A stretch of 8,378 nt of DNA from Verrucomicrobiales bacterium (GTDB lineage Bacteria > Verrucomicrobiota > Verrucomicrobiia > Verrucomicrobiales > DEV007), in contig JALRFZ010000473.1 of NCBI GenBank assembly GCA_023253615.1, forward strand, positions 1-8,378. Reading direction: 5' to 3'. Shown in pieces: positions 1-6,576 of this stretch. A program made the translations under genes and the position numbers. Under the pieces are notes generated by a model that searched no databases, was not told where the DNA came from, and was given only the letters and a program-made list of their open reading frames with translations. The stretch's first letter is position 1; each line of letters starts with the position of its first letter.

Positions 1-1
1 C

Positions 2-253
2 TATCCCGCCCTCATCCGCAAGACCGAGCCAAAGCCGCTCCGCGTCTTTCTCCAGGAAGGCGAGACTGATCTCGACAATCTCCATGGCAACTGGCCGCTC
101 GCGAACCGCCAGATGGAGGCGGCGCTGAAGTTCGCCAAGTACGACCATCAGCTCGTGATGGGCACCGGCAAGCACAGCGGCCGGCACGGTGGTGCGATCT
201 TCCCCGACACGATGCGTTGGATTTGGCGCGACTGGAAGAATCTTGAACCGTGA
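2..253 (+). CDS. Fes-like alpha/beta-hydrolase esterase, C-terminal fragment
   Basis: This is the last 83 residues of a protein whose 5' part lies outside the window; the open frame runs from base 2 to a TGA at 251-253. The segment LRVFLQEGETDLDN is the beta-strand plus acid-residue region of the putative esterase (enterochelin esterase-like) alpha/beta-hydrolase fold. The segment around SGRHGGAIFPDTMRW carries the expected catalytic His (residue 62 of the fragment), followed by the usual final helix with WIWRDW. The acid would be Asp23 or Asp25; the Ser nucleophile would be upstream and cannot be seen. Such proteins hydrolyse ester bonds, in Verrucomicrobiota and Planctomycetota probably of plant or algal polysaccharide substituents, but the substrate cannot be told from this piece. 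Proteins of this type often sit beside or are fused to SMP-30 lactonases, and one lies downstream at 984 beyond the toxin-antitoxin pair. Family call fairly sure; substrate unknown. Confidence 0.8.
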   Translation, partial: YPALIRKTEPKPLRVFLQEGETDLDNLHGNWPLANRQMEAALKFAKYDHQLVMGTGKHSGRHGGAIFPDTMRWIWRDWKNLEP

Positions 254-274
254 ACATTGACACGGTTTCCGTGT
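246..274 (+). promoter_or_regulatory. Overlapping inverted repeats, candidate antitoxin operator
   Basis: Two inverted repeats share bases here. AACCGTG (246-252) pairs with CACGGTT (261-267) across 8 nt, and ACACGG (260-265) pairs with CCGTGT (269-274) across TTT. They cover the end of the esterase gene, the -35 element and the front half of the spacer of the predicted toxin-antitoxin promoter. Ribbon-helix-helix antitoxins, alone or with their toxin, usually repress their own operon by binding short palindromes at exactly such positions. The repeats are seen directly; the operator role is inferred. The first repeat could instead be a weak hairpin at the end of the esterase mRNA, but no T-tract follows directly. 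Confidence 0.5.
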
Positions 275-285
275 TTCTGTAAATT
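257..285 (+). promoter_or_regulatory. Sigma-70-type promoter of the toxin-antitoxin module
   Basis: A perfect -35 hexamer TTGACA (257-262) is followed, after exactly 17 nt, by TAAATT (280-285), which matches four of six -10 consensus bases. Transcription would start near 291-292, which coincides with the GTG start codon of the antitoxin at 292 and suggests a leaderless mRNA. The module therefore probably has its own promoter, independent of the esterase gene. Because only 25 nt separate the toxin stop from the SMP-30 start, this promoter may also drive the two downstream genes. Confidence 0.6.
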
Positions 286-291
286 CGTGCC

Positions 292-534
292 GTGAAGAAC
301 ATCACCATCACCCTGCCTGATGAGATCGCGCGGCAGACGCGAATTCTCGCGGCCGAGGCTGACACCAGCATGTCCCGGTATTTGTGCGGTCTGATCACGG
401 AAAAGATTCAGTCCACCTCCAATTACCGTGCGGCGATGTCGCGTTATCTGAGCCGACCCGCCCGGACGCTCCGGAAACCGGCTCAGGCCATGCCCTCCCG
501 GGACGAACTTCACGATCGAGATGCACTTCGTTGA
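292..534 (+). CDS. Ribbon-helix-helix antitoxin of a VapBC-type module
   Basis: This 80-residue protein is the likely DNA-binding antitoxin that neutralises the VapC toxin encoded next. Residues 3-8 (ITITLP) form the beta-strand that RHH dimers insert into the DNA major groove. DEIARQTRILAAEADTSMSR and the following LCGLITEKI give the two helices. The C-terminal half (about 43-80), with Tyr/Arg residues and the segment PSRDELHDR, fits the flexible toxin-binding tail seen in VapB-like antitoxins. The start is GTG at 292; it has no Shine-Dalgarno site and lies at the predicted transcription start. The 3' end overlaps the toxin frame by 14 nt (521-534), so the two are almost certainly translated as a pair. 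The protein probably represses its own promoter through the inverted repeats just upstream. Codon use is a little less C-ending than in the neighbouring genes, which fits acquisition. The domain call is confident; the VapB subtype is inferred from the partner. Confidence 0.85.
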   Translation: MKNITITLPDEIARQTRILAAEADTSMSRYLCGLITEKIQSTSNYRAAMSRYLSRPARTLRKPAQAMPSRDELHDRDALR

Positions 535-958
535 TACGAACGTGCTGGTCTATGCGCGGGACAAGACGGAACCCGCAAAACAAGAACGGGCGCGTGAGAT
601 CATGCGCCGCCTCTGGGAATCCGGCACGGGCCGTCTCAGTCATCAGGTCTTGCAGGAGTTTTATGTCACCGTGACCCGCAAGCTCAAACCCGGCCTTCCG
701 CCCGATGAAGCCAGGAATGAAATACGCGACCTTTTCGCCTGGAATCCTGTCGCTCCCTCCGAAGGTCTTTTCGAAAATGCCTGGGAGATCGAGGAGCGCT
801 GGCAGCTCTCCTGGTGGGACAGTCTGATCGCCGCTTCGGCTTGGCAGGCCGGTTGTTCCACCCTGCTGTCCGAGGACCTGCAGGATGGTTTGCAACTCGG
901 CAACTTGCGCGTCCTGAATCCCTTCTCACCCCTGTTCGATCCGGCATCGCTCGATTGA
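521..958 (+). CDS. vapC: VapC-type PIN-domain ribonuclease toxin
   Basis: This 145-residue protein is a typical-length PIN-domain toxin. VapC enzymes are Mg2+/Mn2+-dependent endoribonucleases that cleave tRNA or rRNA and halt growth when the antitoxin is lost. The acidic metal-binding residues are all visible: Asp5 in FVDTNVLVYA, Glu46 in VLQEFYV, Asp100 in WWDSLIAASA and Asp119 in LLSEDLQDG. The enzyme therefore looks intact. The ATG at 521 lies inside the antitoxin frame; the 14-nt overlap implies coupled translation and sets the start, because starting further in would remove Asp5. No Shine-Dalgarno site is evident. The stop at 956-958 is only 25 nt before the SMP-30 gene, with no visible terminator between. 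The RNA target cannot be predicted from the sequence. Confidence 0.92.
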   Translation: MHFVDTNVLVYARDKTEPAKQERAREIMRRLWESGTGRLSHQVLQEFYVTVTRKLKPGLPPDEARNEIRDLFAWNPVAPSEGLFENAWEIEERWQLSWWDSLIAASAWQAGCSTLLSEDLQDGLQLGNLRVLNPFSPLFDPASLD

Positions 959-983
959 AGAACTGACTCAACCCTGTTTATCC

Positions 984-1904
984 ATGCACCGCACCCTCTT
1001 CACCCTCGGCCTCGCCGCCTTCCTGGCCCTGCCCCTCGCGGCGCAGGACATGCCCCTCTCGCAGATCCTTCCGGAGGATTCCCAATGGGAACTCGTCGCC
1101 GAAGGATACGAGTTCACCGACGGCCTCACCGCCGACGCGGGGGGGAATCTCTATTTCTCCGACGTGAAGGGCGGGAACGCTGTCTACCGCGTGGACGCCA
1201 CCGGCAAGGTCTCCGAATTCATCGCGAACGCCCCGGGGATCAGCGGTCTCAAATGGGGTGCTGACGGACGCCTCTTCGCCTGCGTCTCCAAGGAGCAGCG
1301 CGTCGTCGTCTTCGGCAAGGACAAGGCGCTCACCGAGCTCGCCAAGGAGGTGCGGCCAAACGACCTCGTCGTGACGCACGATGGAAACCTCTACTTCACG
1401 ATGACGCCGACCTCGGAGATCCGTCGCATCGATCCCGCGGGAAAGATGACGGTCGTCAGCACCGGTGTCGTCACGAAGCCGAACGGCATCGCCCTCTCTC
1501 GCGACCAAGGCACGCTCGCGGTCTCGGATCATGGCGGCAAATTCACCTGGACCTTCCGCATCGAGCCCGATGGCACCCTCGCCCATCCGGGGAACTACAT
1601 GACGCTCGTCACTCCCGGGGAAACACCCGAAGTCGCGAAGGGTGATGGCATGACCACCGACATCCATGGCCGCTACTACGTCACCAGTGCCGAAGGCCTC
1701 CAGATCTTCGACCCGACCGGGCGTCTCTGCGGCGTCCTGCCCGCGCCCGGTCCGCAGGTGCCGCTGGTGAGCTGTTGCTTCGCGGGCCCCGACCACGCCT
1801 GGCTCCATGTTGCGAATGGCGGTAAAATCTGGCGACGCAAGACCTCGACCCGCGGCGCTCTCGGATTCGAAGCCCCGCAGGCCTACGAGGTGATCCCGAA
1901 GTGA
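984..1904 (+). CDS. Exported SMP-30/gluconolactonase/LRE-like beta-propeller protein
   Basis: This 306-residue protein starts with a Sec signal peptide: a short basic start, then a hydrophobic stretch ending LPLAA, with likely cleavage after Ala20. The rest shows the repeating Gly/Asp blade pattern of the six-bladed SMP-30/gluconolactonase propeller. Examples are DAGGNLYFSD (51-60), HDGNLYFTM (132-140) and DPTGRL (243-248). Candidate metal ligands are Asn126/Asp127 (RPNDLVV), Asn167 (KPNGIAL) and Asp221 (GDGMTTD). The first ligand, Glu of the usual EGP motif, is replaced by Asp46 in TDG. Relatives open sugar lactones such as gluconolactone, here in the periplasm or outside the cell, but some act on other esters or have no known substrate. 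The ATG at 984 has no Shine-Dalgarno site but places the signal peptide correctly. The stop overlaps the start of the AAA+ gene (GTGA). A functional link to the esterase at the window start is likely. Fold confident, substrate unknown. Confidence 0.88.
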   Translation: MHRTLFTLGLAAFLALPLAAQDMPLSQILPEDSQWELVAEGYEFTDGLTADAGGNLYFSDVKGGNAVYRVDATGKVSEFIANAPGISGLKWGADGRLFACVSKEQRVVVFGKDKALTELAKEVRPNDLVVTHDGNLYFTMTPTSEIRRIDPAGKMTVVSTGVVTKPNGIALSRDQGTLAVSDHGGKFTWTFRIEPDGTLAHPGNYMTLVTPGETPEVAKGDGMTTDIHGRYYVTSAEGLQIFDPTGRLCGVLPAPGPQVPLVSCCFAGPDHAWLHVANGGKIWRRKTSTRGALGFEAPQAYEVIPK

Positions 1905-3601
1905 TCTCCGACAACCCAGCCACCCTTATGGCCGCGCCCGCCTGGTCCGACACGATCCGCCGCCTCTACCTCTCCGGTGCGGCGAATCAATTCATCCTCC
2001 ACGGCAATGTCGCCGACCGCCTCCTCATTCCAGGCGGATCCGGTCCCACGACGGGCAGCCTCACCGACTTCCTGACAAAAGAACAATTGCGCCGCTTCGA
2101 CATCGTCATCGGTTTCGAGCTCGGTTCGGGCGTGCGGGTCCTCGCGGGGGAGGAACTTTTCCGCCAGATCGCCCCTCCGGGCAATCCGCCGACGACACCG
2201 GCCCAGGTCGTGGGCTGGCTCGATCATTTTCTCCGGCTCTGCGTGAACCTGCGCGGCCTGGCCCCTTCGGCCTCCGGGACTCCCGGCGTCACGGGAAAAA
2301 ACCATGCCATCGCCATCGTCATCGGAGCGGCGGATCTCCTCTTTCCAGTCGCGAAGCAGGTGCGCGATTACGAGTTGAATTCCATGGCCTCGGTGGTGCG
2401 ATCGTGGTCCCACGAGACGCATTTTCTTGAGCAGCATCTCGCCGTGTTCCTCCTCACGGAACACCTCAACGATCTCAATCGCCTGCTCTCGCAGAATCCC
2501 CGCGCCGCGCTCGTCGAGGTGCCGCTGCCGGACGAGGAGACCCTCGTGGAGGTCTTCCGACATTTCGCGGACCGCTTTCCGATGGCGCTGCGTGACTTCG
2601 CCGATCGTCCGGATTTCCCCGCGGCCCGTCTCGCGGGTGCCACGATCGGATCGATCGAGTCGCTCCTGAAACAGCGTGAGTATGCCCAGACGTCGCTTGG
2701 CGAAGCCGATCTGTCGGACTTGAAGAAGTCGCTCGTGGAGAAGGACGCCCAAGGCCTCATCGAATTCCTCGAGCCGAGCCGCACCCTCGATGACGTCCAC
2801 GGGAGCGACGCGGTGAAATCCTGGATGCGTCAGGATCTCGCGCTCTGGCGCGAAGGCGATCTCGCCGCGATGCCGATGGGCTACCTCCTCAGCGGTCCCG
2901 TCGGCACCGGGAAGACCTACTTCGTCGAATGCCTCGGCGGCGAGGCCGGGGTCCCCGTGGTGAAACTGAGGAATTTCCGCGACCGCTGGGTCGGCAGCAC
3001 CGAGAGCAATCTCGAGAAGATCTTCGGCCTGCTCCGAGCCCTCGGTCGCTGCATCGTCTTCATCGACGAGGCCGATCAAGCCCTCGGCAGCCGCGACGCC
3101 GGCTTGGGGGATTCGGGCCTCTCGGGCCGCGTCTATTCGATGATGGCCAAGGAGATGAGCAACACCGCGAACCGCGGCCGCATCCTTTGGATCCTCGCTT
3201 CGAGCCGGCCCGATCTGATCGAGGTCGATCTGAAACGTCCCGGCCGGGTCGATGTGAAGTTCCCACTCTTCCCCGCGCTCGACGCCACCGAAGCTTATGC
3301 CCTGATCCGGGCACTCGGCAAAAAACACCAACTCGCCCTGCCGAAGGAATGTCCGGGGGATCTTCTTCCGCTGATGCCCGATCACGTCACCCCGGGAGCG
3401 GCCGAAGCCCTCGCAATCAAGATCTATCGGCTGGTGAAAGTCGGTGGTCTCGATCCCCTCGCCGCCCTCCGCGACTGCCTCGGCGAGTATCAGAATCCCA
3501 TCCCCGAAACGACGATGCGCTTCCAGATCGGTCTCGCCGTGAAAGAGGCCAGCGATCTGGCGTTCGTGCCCGAGATCTACCGGCACCTCGCCACGGAGTA
3601 A
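1901..3601 (+). CDS. AAA+ ATPase with degenerate first and active second module
   Basis: This 566-residue protein has two AAA-like modules, resembling the layout of Ycf46-type or CDC48-like bacterial ATPases. Residues about 20-250 look like a decayed AAA domain. There is no P-loop, but hydrophobic strands remain at 137-147 (IAIVIGAADLL) and 180-186. The segment VEVPLPDEETLVEVF (205-219) resembles the region after sensor 1. The second module is complete. It has Walker A GPVGTGKT (332-339), a pore-loop-like RWVGSTESNLEKIF (362-375), Walker B CIVFIDEAD (384-392), sensor-1 strand ILASSRPD (431-438) with Ser where Asn is usual, and paired arginines in KRPGRVD (Arg446, Arg449). A helical lid follows. 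It should form a ring that remodels or unfolds an unknown protein. The GTG start overlaps the SMP-30 stop by 4 nt, with GAGG 10 nt upstream (1887-1890), which argues for coupled translation. ATG at 1928 would remove nine residues and is a fair alternative. Confidence 0.85.
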   Translation: MISDNPATLMAAPAWSDTIRRLYLSGAANQFILHGNVADRLLIPGGSGPTTGSLTDFLTKEQLRRFDIVIGFELGSGVRVLAGEELFRQIAPPGNPPTTPAQVVGWLDHFLRLCVNLRGLAPSASGTPGVTGKNHAIAIVIGAADLLFPVAKQVRDYELNSMASVVRSWSHETHFLEQHLAVFLLTEHLNDLNRLLSQNPRAALVEVPLPDEETLVEVFRHFADRFPMALRDFADRPDFPAARLAGATIGSIESLLKQREYAQTSLGEADLSDLKKSLVEKDAQGLIEFLEPSRTLDDVHGSDAVKSWMRQDLALWREGDLAAMPMGYLLSGPVGTGKTYFVECLGGEAGVPVVKLRNFRDRWVGSTESNLEKIFGLLRALGRCIVFIDEADQALGSRDAGLGDSGLSGRVYSMMAKEMSNTANRGRILWILASSRPDLIEVDLKRPGRVDVKFPLFPALDATEAYALIRALGKKHQLALPKECPGDLLPLMPDHVTPGAAEALAIKIYRLVKVGGLDPLAALRDCLGEYQNPIPETTMRFQIGLAVKEASDLAFVPEIYRHLATE

Positions 3602-3769
3602 GAAGGGCCCTTTGGAGGTCCGCGGAAACGTTGAAATTTTTACGTTTTCCCGAGATATTCGTTGCCCTTGATCGTCAAACGGTTCATACTTAGGGCCAAT
3701 TTCCCGTTTTCTGGATTTTCCATAAAATTCAGAGTCATTTGTTTTTGATTTTTCTCTTTTTCCCGGACC
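3602..3769 (+). promoter_or_regulatory. Intergenic region upstream of ftsK with two candidate promoters
   Basis: This 168-nt gap is clearly AT-richer than the genes around it. Two sigma-70-like promoters can be read. One is TTGAAA (3631-3636), 17 nt, then GATATT (3654-3659). The other has a good -10 TAAAAT (3723-3728) but a poor -35 TTTCCC (3700-3705). The first overlaps an inverted repeat AAACGT (3626-3631) / ACGTTT (3642-3647), which could be an operator or a weak hairpin. A perfect 10-bp palindrome, AAGGGCCCTT (3603-3612), lies right after the AAA+ stop codon. The last 30 nt before the ftsK ATG are T-rich with no Shine-Dalgarno site. The motifs are seen directly; which promoter is used is inferred. 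Confidence 0.45.
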
Positions 3770-6448
3770 ATGGCCGCCAAAAGATCGAGCGACGCGAGAC
3801 GAAAATCCGCCCCGCGGAAAACGTCAGCCGCACTCGAAAAGAAGAGCGTCCGCGAAGCGCGGGAGGCACCGGATGGGCCCTACGCATTCCACGAAGGCGT
3901 GGCGATCGTTCTTGCCGGTTTCTGCACGATGTTCGTGCTCGCCTTGATCTCTTATTCACCCGCCGATCTGCCCTCGTGGGTGCCCTTCAGCAGCCAGGCC
4001 GGGGAAAATGCCGCCGTACTGAACTTCATCGGACCCGTGGGAGCCGTTCTCGCGGGTTACGCCTACTTCTTCTTCGGCGCCGCCGCCTATCTCGTGCCCG
4101 CGGTGCTGGCCTGGTGGGCCGTTCAGATCCTCACCGGCGCCCGTCCCTTCCACGCCCGGAACATCGGATCGTTCGTGTTGTTGGTCGTCTCGGCGGCCTG
4201 CATCGTCGAATACCAACCCTGGTTCTTCCTCGATTGGCAGGAGCGACTGAATCTTCCGAAGAGCGCCGGCGGCTTCATCGGCTACGGTTTTGGGCAAAAG
4301 GTGGTGGAGCAACTGCTCGGCTCGGTCGGATCCGTCATCGTTGTCTCCCTGATCTACATCATCTCGCTGATTGTCATCACGGGCATCCATCCCTTCCAGT
4401 TTTTGCTCCTGCTGCTCGATGGCCTGAAAGAAGCCGCTATCTGGCTGCGCGAGCTCGGCCCGGTGATCGCGAGCATCCGGCTGCCCTCCTTCCTTCCCCG
4501 CGCTCCCGAGCCGGTTTCGAACTCCCGCTCCCGCATCCTCACTGAGAAGCCCGAGCGGGCCGAAGCTCCGAAGAAGGAGCCCAAACCGGCAAAAGCCGCA
4601 CCCGTCGCGGCCGCCATCGAGCCGGCGCAGCCCGATCTCTTCGATGCGGCCAAGACGCCAGATCCCGAGCCACAGATCCTCGACTCGACCCAGCGCGCAC
4701 GGAAGAAGCTCACGCCCGAGGAAGCCGCCGGATCGCTCTTCGATCGTGAGAAAAAGAATGCGGGAGCCCTCCTTGCCGGTGGTCAGTTCCCCGACTACGA
4801 GCTGCCGAGCCTTTCCATTCTCCAGTATGCCGACGACGATGCCACGACCCCGACGAACGAGTCGGAATTGCTCGCGCAGCAAAACACCATCGTCACGACG
4901 CTGTCGACCTTCGGCGTCGAGGTGAAGCCCGGCAACATCACCCGCGGCCCGACCATCACCCGCTACGAACTCTACCCCACCCCGGGGCTGCGCGTGAACC
5001 GCATCAGCGCCCTCGGGGCCGACCTCGCCCGCGCCACCAAGGCAGAGCGCATCAACATCCTCGCGCCCGTCCCCGGCAAAGACACCGTCGGCATCGAGAT
5101 CGCAAACAACGAGAAGGTGCCCGTCGCTTTGCGCGAACTCTTCGAGGATGAAGCCTTCCGCGATACCAAGGCCAAACTGCCGCTCGCGCTCGGGAAGGAT
5201 GTCTATGGACGCACCATCGTCGGCGATCTCGCCCGCATGCCCCACCTTCTCGTCGCCGGAGCGACCGGCAGCGGCAAGAGCGTCTGCATCAACAGCATCA
5301 TCGCGAGCCTGCTCTATCGCTTCACGCCCGATGAGCTCCGCTTCATCATGGTCGATCCAAAGGTGGTCGAGATGCAGCTCTACAACGACCTGCCCCACAT
5401 GGTCATCCCCGTGGTGACCGATCCGAAGAAGGTCCTCCTCGCCCTGCGCTGGGTCATCAACGAGATGGAGCGCCGCTACGCCCTTTTCGCGAAGGTCGGC
5501 ACGCGCAATTTCGACGGCTTCAACGCGATGCGGGCGCGTGAACTGAAAGAAGAGGCGGAGGCGGAAGAAGCCGCCGAACTCGAGCTCGCCGCCGCCACCG
5601 CCTCACGGGCAAAGAAGGGTGCCAAAGCCCAACCCGAGCTGGCTCTCGTCCACCATGTCAGTCTGACCGACGAACTCGAGGAGGAAGGTTTCCCCATTCT
5701 TGAAGAGGACGAGGAAGAGCCGGAATTCGAGGAGCCCGCTCCCCGCAAAAACCGCCCTACCTCGGGCGAAGACCTGCCCGAGAGCCTGCCCTACATCGTC
5801 GTCATCATCGACGAGCTCGCCGACCTCATGCAGACCGCCCCGGCGGATGTCGAGACCGGCATCGCCCGCATCGCGCAGAAGGCGCGTGCCGCCGGCATCC
5901 ACCTCATCGTCGCGACGCAGACGCCACGGGCTGACGTCGTCACCGGCATCATCAAGGCGAACATCCCCTCGCGCATCGCCTTCCAGGTTTCCTCGAAGAC
6001 CGACAGCCGCATCATCCTCGACGCGAACGGCGCCGAGAATCTCGTCGGAAAAGGCGACATGCTCTACCTCCCGCCCGGCAGCGCCCAGCTCGTCCGCGCC
6101 CAGGGAGCCCTCATCACCGACGAAGAGGCCCAGGCGCTCGTCGATGCCTGCGCCTCGCAGGGCAAACCGCGTTTCGAACCCGAGGCCCAGGAGGCCCTCG
6201 AGTCCGGCGGTTTCGGCGACGAGGGCGAGGAGATCACCGACGCTGACGAGGAGACCCTTGAGAAGTGTCTCGAGGTCATCTGCATCGAGAAAAAGGCGTC
6301 GACTTCGCTGCTCCAACGCAAAGTCCGGCTCGGTTACACCCGCGCCGCCCGCATGATCGACATCCTCGAGAGCCGCGGCATCGTCGGCCCCGGCGAGGGC
6401 GCGAAACCACGGGAAATTCTCGTCGATCTTTCCGACGACTTCGCGTAA
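3770..6448 (+). CDS. ftsK: DNA translocase FtsK
   Basis: This 892-residue septal DNA pump moves chromosome termini across the closing division septum and activates dimer resolution. After a basic cytoplasmic start come about four to five membrane helices (roughly 42-63, 83-124, 132-148, 186-216). A short Pro/Ala/Lys linker (about 245-345) follows, much shorter than in E. coli. The alpha/beta motor shows Walker A GATGSGKS (497-504) and Walker B IVVIIDE (676-682). It also has the conserved VEMQLYNDLPHM and AQKARAAGIHL segments. ATQTPRADVVTG stands where many FtsK proteins have ATQRPSVDVITG. The C-terminal winged-helix gamma domain (about 825-885, STSLLQRKVRLGYTRAARMI) would read KOPS-type polarity sequences. 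Between ERRYALFAKVGTRNFDGFN and Walker B lies an insertion (about 587-670) rich in Glu/Asp, larger than usual. The ATG at 3770 has no Shine-Dalgarno site and a T-rich leader. The RodZ-like gene follows after 128 nt. Confidence 0.97.
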   Translation: MAAKRSSDARRKSAPRKTSAALEKKSVREAREAPDGPYAFHEGVAIVLAGFCTMFVLALISYSPADLPSWVPFSSQAGENAAVLNFIGPVGAVLAGYAYFFFGAAAYLVPAVLAWWAVQILTGARPFHARNIGSFVLLVVSAACIVEYQPWFFLDWQERLNLPKSAGGFIGYGFGQKVVEQLLGSVGSVIVVSLIYIISLIVITGIHPFQFLLLLLDGLKEAAIWLRELGPVIASIRLPSFLPRAPEPVSNSRSRILTEKPERAEAPKKEPKPAKAAPVAAAIEPAQPDLFDAAKTPDPEPQILDSTQRARKKLTPEEAAGSLFDREKKNAGALLAGGQFPDYELPSLSILQYADDDATTPTNESELLAQQNTIVTTLSTFGVEVKPGNITRGPTITRYELYPTPGLRVNRISALGADLARATKAERINILAPVPGKDTVGIEIANNEKVPVALRELFEDEAFRDTKAKLPLALGKDVYGRTIVGDLARMPHLLVAGATGSGKSVCINSIIASLLYRFTPDELRFIMVDPKVVEMQLYNDLPHMVIPVVTDPKKVLLALRWVINEMERRYALFAKVGTRNFDGFNAMRARELKEEAEAEEAAELELAAATASRAKKGAKAQPELALVHHVSLTDELEEEGFPILEEDEEEPEFEEPAPRKNRPTSGEDLPESLPYIVVIIDELADLMQTAPADVETGIARIAQKARAAGIHLIVATQTPRADVVTGIIKANIPSRIAFQVSSKTDSRIILDANGAENLVGKGDMLYLPPGSAQLVRAQGALITDEEAQALVDACASQGKPRFEPEAQEALESGGFGDEGEEITDADEETLEKCLEVICIEKKASTSLLQRKVRLGYTRAARMIDILESRGIVGPGEGAKPREILVDLSDDFA

Positions 6449-6465
6449 GTTGCGGTCGCGAAGTC
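6437..6465 (+). terminator. Hairpin across the ftsK stop codon
   Basis: GACTTCGCG (6437-6445) and CGCGAAGTC (6457-6465) are perfect 9-bp inverted arms with an 11-nt loop, and the TAA stop codon of ftsK lies in that loop. No T-tract follows, so this is not a classical intrinsic terminator. It may be a transcription pause, an mRNA-end stabiliser, or an attenuator lowering expression of the RodZ-like gene. The repeat is seen directly; its role is open. Confidence 0.45.
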
Positions 6466-6576
6466 CAGGGGGGCGGGAGTCTGCCGCATCTCATCCGGCG
6501 CGAACGCCGCACGGAGCCGTCCCTCCATCCGCAGCCCCGGCCCACCGGCTTTCCCCACACCCATCAGGCGCGCACC

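Noticed and set aside
235..962. GAAGAA at 235-240 and 957-962 as a target-site duplication around the toxin-antitoxin pair
   Set aside because: Six bases is too short to be meaningful, the flanks diverge at once, and there is no transposase or inverted terminal repeat.
1883..3586. A 567-codon open frame on the minus strand, almost coextensive with the AAA+ gene
   Set aside because: It arises from strong C/G-ending codon bias on the + strand; the minus translation has no recognisable domain, while the + strand shows full Walker A/B motifs. The same applies to minus-strand frames at 978-1808 and 3956-5398.
5700..6356. Ser/Arg/Pro-rich open frame in +2 relative to ftsK (218 residues)
   Set aside because: Low-complexity out-of-frame reading of ftsK without a domain; frames at 2929-3693, 3739-4545 and 6890-7597 have the same character.
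6265..6576. Upstream extension of the RodZ-like frame into ftsK (would give 433 residues)
   Set aside because: The extra residues are the out-of-frame reading of the ftsK gamma domain and the spacer; the conserved HTH begins right after the ATG at 6577.
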